Source: Dyadobacter luticola
GTDB taxonomy: Bacteria; Bacteroidota; Bacteroidia; Cytophagales; Spirosomataceae
Direction: 5' to 3'
Length of the DNA: 64,000 nt
Assembly: GCF_005860805.1 (NCBI RefSeq)
Contig: NZ_VCEJ01000002.1
Coordinates: 1 to 64,000, forward strand
Part shown: positions 8,400-17,948 of the stretch, one piece after another
How the letters are laid out: every line of letters starts with the position of its first letter
Numbering within the stretch: position 1 is the first letter of the stretch
The notes under the pieces: generated by a model
What the model saw: only the letters and a program-made list of their open reading frames with translations
Databases searched by the model: none
What the model was told of the DNA's origin: nothing
Program-made: the position numbers and the translations under genes

Positions 8400-11300
8400 A
8401 TGAGAGTCATTTTACCTTTTTTGCTGCTTTTCGCCCTGTTTTGGACGGATGCGGCTGCTCAGCAGCAGGTGACCGGCAAGGTCACCGATTCCCGGGGAGA
8501 ACCTTTGCCCGGTGTCAACATTATCGTTAAAAATACTTCCACGGGCACCGTCACCAATGTCGACGGGACGTATGCCTTGAAAGTATCGGAGCAGAACGCC
8601 GTGCTGCTCTTTTCGTTTATCGGCTACGCGCCCGTGGAAATGCCGGTAGGCGCGCAGACGAGTATCAATGTCACCATGAAAGAGGACCTGCAAAACCTCG
8701 ACGAACTGGTGGTGGTAGGTTATGGTACGGTCAAGAAATCGGATCTGACCGGCTCGGTTGCTTCCATCACTTCGGCAGAGCTGAAAGCTACGCCAGTCAC
8801 CACTTTCGACCAGGCTTTGCAGGGCCGCGCGGCGGGTGTGCAGGTGGTGCAATCCAATGGTGTGCCGGGCGGCGGGACCAACATTCGTATCCGGGGTACA
8901 ACGTCGGTGAGCGCCAGCAGCGAGCCGCTGTATGTGATCGACGGCATGTTAATAAACAACAATACTGCTGAAATGTCGGCGGGTGGTCGCGGGCCATCAT
9001 TGAACCCGCTTTCGACCATCAACCCCAGCGATATCGAGTCCATCGAAGTGTTGAAAGATGCCTCGGCCACGGCGATTTATGGTTCACGCGCCGCAAATGG
9101 TGTGATCCTGATCACGACGCGGAAAGGCAAATCGGGCAAGGCTTCTATCAATTTTGAAACCTATTACGGCAGCCAGCAGGTGACCAAAACGCTGGATATG
9201 CTCAATGCGACGCAGTTTGCGACGCTGGTCAACGAGGCGCAAACCAATGCTAAACTGGCGCCGGTATACACCAATCCGGCCAGCCTGGGCGAGGGTACCA
9301 ACTGGCAGAAAGAGCTTTTCCGCAAAGCGTCGATCGCCAATTACCAGGTTTCGCTCACGGGCGGCAATGACAAGACGCGCTATGCCGTGGGTGGGGGTTA
9401 TTTTAAACAAAATGGCATTGTGCTCGGCTCGGATTTCGACCGCTATTCTTTTAAGCTTAACCTGGATACCGACGTCAGCAAAAAACTGAAAGTGGGTACC
9501 AACCTGTCCTTCAATCGAATGTCCACGAACGGGGTGCTTACGGGGCCGGGCAATGTGGTGCAGGGCGTGGTGACCAATGCTCTGCAATTCAACCCGATCC
9601 TGCCGGTATATGATCCGACCCGGCCGGGCGGCTACACTTTCCAGCACGACCGCAAGGACGCCGTCGCCAACCCGATCGCTGAGGCCAAAGAGTATCAGGC
9701 GATCACGACTACTTCGCGGATGCTGGGTTCTGTTTTTGCCGAATACCAGATCATCCAGGGGCTGACATTCAAATCGAGTTTTGGCATAGACGCTTTGAAT
9801 ACCAAGTCCAACACATTCGGTCCCAATTTTTTGAAAAGGACAGAAAACAGCATGGGCGAGGCTTCGGTAACGACATTACAGGCACTTACCTGGCTGAACA
9901 CCAATACATTCAACTACAACCGGCAGCTCAACAAAGACAACAGTATCAACGTGCTGCTTGGATTTGAAACGCAGAAATTCAGGAACGAATCGGTCAATGC
10001 GTATGCCTTCGGTTTTCCCGATTCGCGCACCGGCTGGCATGATATCGGTTCTGCCGAAAATCCGCAGACGACGACAAATGGTGAATTACAGTGGAGTATG
10101 CTGTCTTACTTTGGAAGGGTGAATTATTCTTTGAAAAACAAATACTTGTTTACCGTCACAGGCCGCAGTGATGGTTCTTCCAAGTTTTCCGAAGGCCGGA
10201 AATTCGGTTTCTTCCCTTCGGCGGCATTTGCCTGGAAGGTTACCGAAGAGAATTTCATGAAATCGGCGACATTTATCCAGGATTTGAAACTTCGCGCCAG
10301 CTACGGCCGCACGGGTAACCAGTCGATCCCGCCTTACCGCTCACTGGCATTGATCGCGGCGATCGGGCAGGGTGTCTTCTCGACGACGGGCCAGGAAGTG
10401 ATCCGCGGCCGCGAGCCGGTTTCCTATCCGAATAAAGAATTGAAATGGGAAACGACCGACCAGTTGAATGCGGCCGTCGACCTCGCTGTATTGAAAGGCC
10501 GGCTGAACCTGACGGTGGAGGCTTATAATAAAAATACCATTGACCTGCTCCTGGATACGCCAATCCCGTTTACCACAGGTTTTGAAAATACACTCCTGAA
10601 CATCGGGAATGTAAGAAACCGTGGGATAGACATTGCGGTAAGCTCGGTAAACCTCGACGGAAAAGTACAATGGAACACTTCGCTGAATGTTTCCATGAAC
10701 CGCAACAAAATCACGAACCTGGCCCGGAGCGGTGATGTGAACCTAGGTGTGGGCGGCAACATTCTCCGGGAAGGCCAGCCGATTGGAACGTTTTTCGGCT
10801 ACGTGTTTGACGGCATTTACCAGACCGACGAAGATGCAAAAAGCAGTCCCGCTATTGCAGGGCAGACGCCTGCCGCCGGTGACCGCCGCTACAAAGATAT
10901 CAGCGGCCCGGGTGGTAAACCCGATGGCATCGTCAACGATTTCGACCGTACCATTATCGGTTCCGCCCAGCCCGATTTCACCTGGGGACTGAATAATTCC
11001 GTGACTTACCGGAACATTACATTATCCCTCTTTCTGCAGGGCTCGCAGGGAAACCAGATGGTGAACCAAAACCTGGGCGACCTGGCTAATGTGAACGGAA
11101 AACAGAATGTGCTGGCCGAGCCTGGCCTGGGCCGCTGGACACCGGAAAACCACAGCAACAAGTACGCCCGCGCACTTTCTACGGCCAATGACAATGTGTT
11201 TTCGTCCCGGTTTATCGAAGACGCTTCCTATATGCGACTCAAAAATATTACGCTGGGCTACAACTTCCATGCGGGTGTGCTGAAAAAGCTGGGGATGGCA

Positions 11301-11468
11301 AATGCGCGGCTGTATGTGAGCGCAACCAACCTTTGGACATTGACCAATTACAGCGGATATGATCCGGAAGGCAATGCGTATGGCGGCACGACCAACATTG
11401 TCGGCGTCGATTTTGGCGGGTATCCCCAGGCGAAGACTTACACGGTCGGCCTCAATTTTGGATTTTAG
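8400..11468 (+). CDS. SusC/RagA-family TonB-dependent receptor
   Basis: This 1022-residue receptor has a cleavable signal peptide ending T-D-A-A-A-Q (about residue 21), a CarboxypepD_reg-like domain (about 23-97, V-T-G-K-V-T-D), the D-E-L-V-V-V-G-Y-G segment that precedes the plug, a plug with A-I-Y-G-S-R-A-A-N-G-V-I-L-I-T-T-R-K-G, and a barrel ending in aromatic residue F. Unlike the receptor at 2779 it has no STN domain, so it should not signal through FecR. Control is more likely through the LacI palindromes upstream. With the next gene it forms the transport complex of a glycan utilisation locus. Confidence 0.95.
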   Translation: MRVILPFLLLFALFWTDAAAQQQVTGKVTDSRGEPLPGVNIIVKNTSTGTVTNVDGTYALKVSEQNAVLLFSFIGYAPVEMPVGAQTSINVTMKEDLQNLDELVVVGYGTVKKSDLTGSVASITSAELKATPVTTFDQALQGRAAGVQVVQSNGVPGGGTNIRIRGTTSVSASSEPLYVIDGMLINNNTAEMSAGGRGPSLNPLSTINPSDIESIEVLKDASATAIYGSRAANGVILITTRKGKSGKASINFETYYGSQQVTKTLDMLNATQFATLVNEAQTNAKLAPVYTNPASLGEGTNWQKELFRKASIANYQVSLTGGNDKTRYAVGGGYFKQNGIVLGSDFDRYSFKLNLDTDVSKKLKVGTNLSFNRMSTNGVLTGPGNVVQGVVTNALQFNPILPVYDPTRPGGYTFQHDRKDAVANPIAEAKEYQAITTTSRMLGSVFAEYQIIQGLTFKSSFGIDALNTKSNTFGPNFLKRTENSMGEASVTTLQALTWLNTNTFNYNRQLNKDNSINVLLGFETQKFRNESVNAYAFGFPDSRTGWHDIGSAENPQTTTNGELQWSMLSYFGRVNYSLKNKYLFTVTGRSDGSSKFSEGRKFGFFPSAAFAWKVTEENFMKSATFIQDLKLRASYGRTGNQSIPPYRSLALIAAIGQGVFSTTGQEVIRGREPVSYPNKELKWETTDQLNAAVDLAVLKGRLNLTVEAYNKNTIDLLLDTPIPFTTGFENTLLNIGNVRNRGIDIAVSSVNLDGKVQWNTSLNVSMNRNKITNLARSGDVNLGVGGNILREGQPIGTFFGYVFDGIYQTDEDAKSSPAIAGQTPAAGDRRYKDISGPGGKPDGIVNDFDRTIIGSAQPDFTWGLNNSVTYRNITLSLFLQGSQGNQMVNQNLGDLANVNGKQNVLAEPGLGRWTPENHSNKYARALSTANDNVFSSRFIEDASYMRLKNITLGYNFHAGVLKKLGMANARLYVSATNLWTLTNYSGYDPEGNAYGGTTNIVGVDFGGYPQAKTYTVGLNFGF

Positions 11469-11493
11469 TTCCACAGATTTTTCAATGATTGAA

Positions 11494-12948
11494 ATGAAAA
11501 GATATAACCTTATAAAAACATCCGGAATGGTGCTGGGCGCGGCGATTTTGTGGCTGAGCTCGTGCCAGGATTTCCTGAAAGAAAACCCGCAGGACCGCAT
11601 TGCGCAGGACCGTTTTTACCAGACTGCCGAAGACGCGAATGCGGCCGTTAACTCCGTGTATTCCAATCTTGGCTCAACGTCATCCGGCCCGGAAGGTATT
11701 TACCACAGCACTACCTGGATTTCGGCTGGGTTGGCTTCCGACGAATTGATCAACAAGCAGGAGGGCGCGATTGCGAATGATCAGCTGGCAACGTTTTCGT
11801 GGAATGCGGAAAACAGCAGCGTGAGCACGATGTGGCGCATTCATTATAAAACCATTACGCTGGCGAACATTGCCATCGAGCGCATCCCGCCGATCAATAT
11901 GGACGAAACTTTGCGGACGCGCCTGGTGAATGAGGCGAAATTCCTGCGGGCAATGTCTTATTTCAACCTTGTGAGAATGTTTGGCAATGTGCCTTTGCTG
12001 CTGACGGAAGAGGAGCCCCTCGACCCGGAAGTGGCCGGTGTGAATACGATCTACGACCAGATTATCAGCGATTTAAAATCAGCGGAAGGCCTGCCGCTCG
12101 ACGGCGCGATCCAGGAAGGACGTGCCACCAGCGGTGCCGCGAAAGCTTTACTGGCGAAGGTATATTTGACGAGAAAAGATTTTCAGAACGCCTCGGCGAA
12201 GGCTTTGGAAGTGATCCAGTCCAACAAATATGCGCTCTGGGATAATTATGGGGATGTTTTCAAGCATACCAGCCGCAATGGTAAGGAGGCGCTTTTTTCT
12301 GTGAGTTTTGGCGATGGCGGCGGGAGCATTTCTTTCTGGGAGTTCGGGCAGTTTAATGTGCGTTTGCTGCCGCCGGAGCTTTCAAAGGAAATTGCCGGAA
12401 TACGGAATACCCAGGGCTGGCAGGCAGCTACGAAGGATTTGTACGATTCTTTTTCGGACCAGGACGAGCGCAAGAAAGTGACGTTTCTGACGGAATTTCA
12501 GAATGACAAAGGCGCGACGATCAAGCTGAAAGACATTTATATACAAAAATATTGGGACCGCACTGCCGAGCCGGTTGCCGGTGATTCGCAGCAGGATTTT
12601 CCGGTGATCCGTTATCCCGACGTGCTGCTGACCTACGCCGAAGCGCAGGCTGAGCTGGGAAATTTCGCGGTGGCCAACCAGTATGTGAACCTGGTGCGGG
12701 AAAGAGCGAACCTGCCAAAGGTTAACCTGGCGGGCGCGGCTGCTTTAAAAGAGGAGATCCTGGACCAGCGGCGGAAGGAATTTGTGGCCGAAGGTCACCG
12801 CTGGTACGACCTCGTGCGGACCGGGACGTTGGCAGCCAAGGTGCAAAAAGCCAAATCGATTGCCGTAAAATCGACTTACGATCTGTTCCCGATCCCGCAG
12901 CGTGAGCGCGACGTAAATACCAAATTGCCGCAAAACCCTGGATATTAA
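11494..12948 (+). CDS. SusD/RagB-family nutrient-binding lipoprotein
   Basis: The start is placed at the ATG at 11494, just after the susC stop. The preceding ATG at 11485 is also possible, while a longer frame back to 11359 would overlap susC and lacks a signal peptide. The protein (about 484 residues) has a lipobox L-S-S-C followed by Q-D-F-L-K-E-N-P, a classical SusD N-terminus, then tetratricopeptide-like helices and the C-terminal R-R-K-E-F-x-x-E-G-x-R-W-Y-D-L-V-R motif of the RagB/SusD family. It is expected to bind glycan at the cell surface. Its stop overlaps the ATG of the GH92 gene. Confidence 0.94.
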   Translation: MKRYNLIKTSGMVLGAAILWLSSCQDFLKENPQDRIAQDRFYQTAEDANAAVNSVYSNLGSTSSGPEGIYHSTTWISAGLASDELINKQEGAIANDQLATFSWNAENSSVSTMWRIHYKTITLANIAIERIPPINMDETLRTRLVNEAKFLRAMSYFNLVRMFGNVPLLLTEEEPLDPEVAGVNTIYDQIISDLKSAEGLPLDGAIQEGRATSGAAKALLAKVYLTRKDFQNASAKALEVIQSNKYALWDNYGDVFKHTSRNGKEALFSVSFGDGGGSISFWEFGQFNVRLLPPELSKEIAGIRNTQGWQAATKDLYDSFSDQDERKKVTFLTEFQNDKGATIKLKDIYIQKYWDRTAEPVAGDSQQDFPVIRYPDVLLTYAEAQAELGNFAVANQYVNLVRERANLPKVNLAGAAALKEEILDQRRKEFVAEGHRWYDLVRTGTLAAKVQKAKSIAVKSTYDLFPIPQRERDVNTKLPQNPGY

Positions 12949-15308
12949 TGAAGCATCGGATTATTGCCCTGGCGGCCCTGGTCGGCCTTTTCTCATCTTC
13001 CTGCGGCACCGATCGTGATGCGGGGAAAACTGCTGAAAAGCAAAATGCCGCCGCGCAGGAACTTACCCCGGCCGAATATGTAAACCCGCTTATCGGTGCG
13101 AGTACCAGCACCGGTAAGGCCGGGATTTACCATGGTTTAGGCAAGACTTTTCCTGGCGCAACTACGCCTTACGGGCTCGTGCAGGTAAGTCCCAACACGA
13201 TCACCGGCGGCGATAATGGTTCGGGTTACAGCTATGAGCATACTTCCATTGAGGGTTTTGCATTTACCCAAATGAGCGGGATCGGCTGGTACGGGGATCT
13301 GGGAAATTTCCTGGTGACGCCTACGACCGGAACATTGCATACTGCGCGGGGCAAGGAAGGTGTGGCAGGCAGCGGCTATCGATCCGGTTATTCCAAAAAA
13401 GAGGAAAAAGCTGCCGCCGGATACTATGCGGCCACATTGACCGACTACAACATTAAGGCTGAAATGACGGCCGCGCCTCACAGCGGCATGCTGCGGTTTA
13501 CATTTCCAGAAAACAAAAAGTCGCGGATACAAATTGACCTGGCGCGCAGGGTAGGGGGTACCTCTACGCGCCAGTATGTGCAGGTGGTGGATAATCACAC
13601 GATCAAAGGCTGGATGAAATGTACGCCCGACGGCGGCGGCTGGGGAAATGGCGATGGACATGCCGATTACACGGTTTATTTTTATGCACAATTCAGCAAA
13701 CCATTTAAAAAACTGGGTGCCTGGAAAGCCGACATTCCCAAAAACTGGACGCGCAAACGTGAAGACATTGAAAGCGACCGCTACCAGGAACGCGTGGCAA
13801 AAGCCGCGATTCTGGACTCGGTGACCACATTGGAAGGCGATCACCTGGGTGTTTTTGCAGAATATGAAACCCGGAAAGACGATCCGATTTTGTTCAAATC
13901 GGGCATTTCATTTGTGAGCATGGACGGTGCGGAGAAAAACCTGCAAAAGGAAATTTCCGGCTGGGATTTCGACGGGCTGCACAAGCAGGCAGTGGGGCTT
14001 TGGAACAATGCTTTAAGCGCTATGAATGTCTCCGGCGGCAGCGACGAGGACAAGCACATTTTCTATACAGCTTTGTACCACACGATGATCGACCCGCGGA
14101 TGTTTGCGGATGTGGATGGAAGCTTTACCGGCGGGGATGGAAAAATCCATCAGTCAAATGACTACACGCGGAGGACGATTTTCAGCGGCTGGGATGTGTT
14201 CCGCAGCCAGTTTCCACTGCAAACATTGATCAATCCGAAGTTGGTAAATGATATGGTGCACTCCCTGCTTTCCCTCGCCGACGAGCGCAAGAAACCGTAC
14301 CTCGAACGCTGGGAAATGCTGAATGCGTACAGCGGCTGCATGATCGGGAATCCGGCCTTGTCGGTCATCGCCGACGCCAATTCAAAAGGTATCGCCCGGT
14401 TTGACAAGGAAAAAGCATTGAAGTATGCCGTGCAAACCAGCAACGAGTTCGGGAATGGGGAGCGCGGATTTACGGTGGAGCCTTTCGGGATTTCGAATAC
14501 ATTGGAATATGCTTATACCGAATGGTGCACGTCGGCATTAGCCAAGTCACTCGGGAAGAGTGATATAGCGAAGGTTTTTGAAAAGCGCGGGCAGAGTTAC
14601 CGGAATATTTTTGACAAAACAAAAGGCTGGTTTCGTCCGAAAGACAAAGCAGGTAACTGGCAGCCGTGGCCAGCGGAAGGTCGGATGCAGGACGGATATG
14701 GTTGTGTCGAAAGCAATCCTTACCAGCAGGGCTGGTTTGTTCCGCAGGACATTCCGGGCATGGTAACATTGATGGGCGGTAGCGAAAAAGTAGCCACTGA
14801 CCTGACCACTTTTTTTGATAAAGTACCTGAAAACATGATGTGGAACGGCTACTACAACCACGCCAATGAGCCGGTGCATCACGTACCGTTTCTGTTTAAT
14901 TGTGTGGGAAAACCGTGGCTGACACAGAAATGGACGCGTGAAATCTGCCGCCGGGCTTACCACAACTCGGTGGAAGGGCTTGTGGGGAATGAAGATGTGG
15001 GCCAGATGTCGGCCTGGTATGTGCTGGCAGCCAGCGGACTTTACCAGGTATGTCCGGGAAAAAACCGTTTTGAAATCACCAGTCCGGTTTTTGAGAAAGT
15101 CACATTACGCCTTGATCCGGCTTATGCAAAAGGCAAGGATTTTACCATTATCGCCCACGAAAATTCTCCCAAAAACGTCTACATCCAAAGCGCAAAACTT
15201 AACGGAAAAGCACATAACCAATGTTATTTGGATTATAACGATATCGCCGCGGGCGGCACATTGGAACTGACGATGGGACCTCAACCCAACCAAAAATTCC
15301 GTAAATAA
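12948..15308 (+). CDS. GH92 family alpha-mannosidase, lipoprotein
   Basis: This 786-residue enzyme has a lipoprotein signal with S-S-S-C near residue 19, then the two GH92 domains: an N-terminal beta-sandwich with G-G-D-N-G-S-G-Y-S-Y and H-T-S-I-E-G-F, and an (alpha/alpha)6 catalytic domain with S-G-W-D-V-F-R-S-Q and G-N-E-D-V-G-Q-M-S-A-W-Y. The Asp of the latter motif corresponds to the general base region in GH92. Family members are calcium-dependent exo-alpha-mannosidases acting on N-glycans and yeast mannan. The ATG overlaps the susD stop (TAATG), so the gene is translationally coupled to the transport pair. The exact linkage cleaved cannot be told from sequence. Confidence 0.93.
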   Translation: MKHRIIALAALVGLFSSSCGTDRDAGKTAEKQNAAAQELTPAEYVNPLIGASTSTGKAGIYHGLGKTFPGATTPYGLVQVSPNTITGGDNGSGYSYEHTSIEGFAFTQMSGIGWYGDLGNFLVTPTTGTLHTARGKEGVAGSGYRSGYSKKEEKAAAGYYAATLTDYNIKAEMTAAPHSGMLRFTFPENKKSRIQIDLARRVGGTSTRQYVQVVDNHTIKGWMKCTPDGGGWGNGDGHADYTVYFYAQFSKPFKKLGAWKADIPKNWTRKREDIESDRYQERVAKAAILDSVTTLEGDHLGVFAEYETRKDDPILFKSGISFVSMDGAEKNLQKEISGWDFDGLHKQAVGLWNNALSAMNVSGGSDEDKHIFYTALYHTMIDPRMFADVDGSFTGGDGKIHQSNDYTRRTIFSGWDVFRSQFPLQTLINPKLVNDMVHSLLSLADERKKPYLERWEMLNAYSGCMIGNPALSVIADANSKGIARFDKEKALKYAVQTSNEFGNGERGFTVEPFGISNTLEYAYTEWCTSALAKSLGKSDIAKVFEKRGQSYRNIFDKTKGWFRPKDKAGNWQPWPAEGRMQDGYGCVESNPYQQGWFVPQDIPGMVTLMGGSEKVATDLTTFFDKVPENMMWNGYYNHANEPVHHVPFLFNCVGKPWLTQKWTREICRRAYHNSVEGLVGNEDVGQMSAWYVLAASGLYQVCPGKNRFEITSPVFEKVTLRLDPAYAKGKDFTIIAHENSPKNVYIQSAKLNGKAHNQCYLDYNDIAAGGTLELTMGPQPNQKFRK

Positions 15309-15360
15309 TTTCTATTCCTAGGCCCTGTACAGGCAGCCTTTAACTACTAATCCTAAACCC

Positions 15361-17922
15361 TTGAAAAATAACTTTCTGACATTCCTAAACCCACTTTTAA
15401 TCGCCGCGCCGCTGACATTGCTGGCGACAGAAACCCACGCGCAAAAAGCCTATTTCATCGATGGTTATCATGGCGGTGTTTACGGACATTACCCGGTGGG
15501 CTACACCCAGTTTGTGGTAGACCAGCTCAAAAAAAATCCCAACTGGCGGGTGAACCTGGAAATCGAGCCGGAAACCTGGGATTCCGTGAAAGTACGGGAG
15601 CCCGAGGCGCTGGCGGAGTTTCAGAAACTGTTTGCAGACCAGTCGATTGCTGGCCGCGTGGAGTATGTAAGTCCGGCTTATGGGCAGAGTTACCTCTACA
15701 ATATTTCGGGCGAGAGCATTATCCGGCATTTCGATTACGGGATGAAAAAGGTGCGCCAGCATTTCCCGACGGCGGTTTTCACAACTTACTCTTCCGAAGA
15801 ACCTTGTTTCACGAGCGCACTGCCGCAGATTTTGAATTCTTTCGGCTACAAATATGCCTCTTTGAAAAACCCGAATACCTGTTGGGGCGGCTACACGCGG
15901 GCTTTTGGCGGGGAACTGGTGAACTGGATCGGGCCGGATGGGTCAAGGATTACGACCGTGCCGCGCTACGGCAGTGAAGGATTGGAACCGAACTCGACCT
16001 GGCAAACCGAGGGCTGGACGAATGCGCCAAAGTACATAAATGATGCATTGAAATCGGGCATTAAAAATCCGGTGGCGATGACCTTGCAGGACGCGGGCTG
16101 GCGAAATGGGCCGTGGATCGGGAATGGCGAAAAAGGTTATCAGCCAACAGAATACAAAACCTGGCGCGACTATTTCGCTAATGCTTCCATCGGAAAAGCG
16201 ACACAGGATTGGCAATTTTCACAGGAAGATATGCAGGTGAGCCTGGTTTGGGGCTCGCAGATTTTGCAGAAAATTGCCCAGCAGGTGCGGGTTTCGGAGA
16301 ATAAAATCGTGATGGCGGAGAAAGTCGCCGCATTCAATAAAGTGTACTACGGCATCCCGGTCCCGCAAACTTCCATCGACGAAGCCTGGCGGACACTCAT
16401 GCTTTCCCAGCACCACGACTGCTGGATCGTACCGTACAATGGTAAACCCGGTCACACCTGGGCCGATAAAGTAGTCGCCTGGACGGATACCACCAATCAC
16501 ATCAGCGACGGCATTATCACAGCTGCGAAGACGAATGTGGCTGGTGAGCAGTATGTCAATGTTTTTAATACAACTGGAAATACCAGAACCGAGCTGGTAA
16601 CCCTGCATTTACCGGCAGGAATTGACGCGAAAACATTCAGTTTGGTTGATTCAAAAAACAAGGAGATACCGGTGCAAATCGGCGCGGATCAGGCTGTTTA
16701 TTTTAAGGTGAATGTTCCTGCGATGGGTTTTTCTCAATTTAAAATAGTAAACAAAAAACCTTCGCAAACTGGGGGCGCGAAAGCTGGCGTCACGGCTTCC
16801 GGGGATGTGATTTTGGAAAATGACCATTATAAACTGGTTTTGAATAAAGCGAAAGGTGGCAGCATAAAAAGTCTGATCGTGAAATCGCTGGGTAACAAGG
16901 AATTTGTGGATGTGAAAAGCGAACGGTCTTTTAATGAACTGCGTGGGAATTTCTACGATGACGGCGGATTTCATTCTACGACCGAAAATCCGGTGACGAT
17001 CAGCATTATTGAAAATGGTCCGCTGGTGGTGACGGCGCAGATCAAAGGCGAGCTGCTGTCCAATCCTTACACTCAGACAATTACCCTCAAACAGGGCGAC
17101 CGTAAAATTGCCTGTGAGCTGAACATTGACTGGCAGAAAAATATCGGGATCGGCAGCGATTACAAGCAGCACGAAAAGATCGATCCGAAAGATGTTCACA
17201 AACCTTTTTATGACGACAGCCAGAAGCTGCTCGCCTTGTTTCCAGTCAATTTTAAATCACAAAAAATATATAAGGATGCGCCTTTTGATGTGACGGAAAG
17301 CAAGCTGGAAAATACGTTTTTCAGCCGCTGGGATAGCATTAAGAACAATTTGATGGTGAGCTGGGTAGATTTGTATGACGACAAAAACCATGTAGGCCTG
17401 GCCTTACTTTCCGACCAAACAACAAATTATACCCACGGCGAAAATTTCCCGCTAGGACTGAATGTGCAATATTCCGGCGCCGGGCTTTGGGGCAGAAACC
17501 ATACCTTGACCGGCCCGAACAAAATGCGCTACGCCCTGATCCCCCACGCCGAAAAATGGGACAAAGCAAACATTTCCAAAGAATCCCAAAACTGGAACGA
17601 ACCAGCAATAGCCCAAATAACCGACAGGTCAAAAGAAGCGGACAAATCCCTGGTCGATTTATCGACCACCCCTTATCAATTGCCGGCGATTTCAATCGCC
17701 GGAAAGGAGTTATTGATCAGGCTCTTCAATGCCGATGGCGATGATAGCGCCCAGAAAATTGTATTGGGCGGCAAGGCAGATTCAGCAGCTTTGGTGGAGT
17801 TGAACGGAACAGTAAAAGAAGAATTGAAAATGAGTAACAAGGATGGCAAAACGGTTTTGAATGTAGCCATGCCGCGGTTTGGCATCCGTACCATCCGCCT
17901 GACGAACTTTGTAGCGGAGTGA
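15361..17922 (+). CDS. GH38-like alpha-mannosidase, divergent active-site motifs
   Basis: This 853-residue secreted protein (signal ending T-H-A-Q near residue 28) has the layout of family 38: N-terminal catalytic barrel, helical middle domain with S-Q-H-H-D (His351-His352-Asp353), and a large C-terminal beta-domain. The zinc-binding H-x-D motif seen near the N-terminus of classical GH38 enzymes is replaced by D-G-Y-H-G-G-V-Y-G-H (34-43), and the region expected to hold the nucleophile reads Y-S-S-E-E-P. It probably belongs to a Bacteroidota side branch of GH38. The start is a TTG at 15361, 52 bp after the GH92 gene. The neighbours support mannoside cleavage. Confidence 0.8.
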   Translation: MKNNFLTFLNPLLIAAPLTLLATETHAQKAYFIDGYHGGVYGHYPVGYTQFVVDQLKKNPNWRVNLEIEPETWDSVKVREPEALAEFQKLFADQSIAGRVEYVSPAYGQSYLYNISGESIIRHFDYGMKKVRQHFPTAVFTTYSSEEPCFTSALPQILNSFGYKYASLKNPNTCWGGYTRAFGGELVNWIGPDGSRITTVPRYGSEGLEPNSTWQTEGWTNAPKYINDALKSGIKNPVAMTLQDAGWRNGPWIGNGEKGYQPTEYKTWRDYFANASIGKATQDWQFSQEDMQVSLVWGSQILQKIAQQVRVSENKIVMAEKVAAFNKVYYGIPVPQTSIDEAWRTLMLSQHHDCWIVPYNGKPGHTWADKVVAWTDTTNHISDGIITAAKTNVAGEQYVNVFNTTGNTRTELVTLHLPAGIDAKTFSLVDSKNKEIPVQIGADQAVYFKVNVPAMGFSQFKIVNKKPSQTGGAKAGVTASGDVILENDHYKLVLNKAKGGSIKSLIVKSLGNKEFVDVKSERSFNELRGNFYDDGGFHSTTENPVTISIIENGPLVVTAQIKGELLSNPYTQTITLKQGDRKIACELNIDWQKNIGIGSDYKQHEKIDPKDVHKPFYDDSQKLLALFPVNFKSQKIYKDAPFDVTESKLENTFFSRWDSIKNNLMVSWVDLYDDKNHVGLALLSDQTTNYTHGENFPLGLNVQYSGAGLWGRNHTLTGPNKMRYALIPHAEKWDKANISKESQNWNEPAIAQITDRSKEADKSLVDLSTTPYQLPAISIAGKELLIRLFNADGDDSAQKIVLGGKADSAALVELNGTVKEELKMSNKDGKTVLNVAMPRFGIRTIRLTNFVAE

Positions 17923-17948
17923 TTTTTAGCTTTGGAAAAAAATAAAAT

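Noticed and set aside
17487-17744. Open frames opposite or inside the large glycoside hydrolase and SusC genes
   Set aside because: They are out-of-frame shadows of strongly supported genes in moderately G/C-rich DNA.
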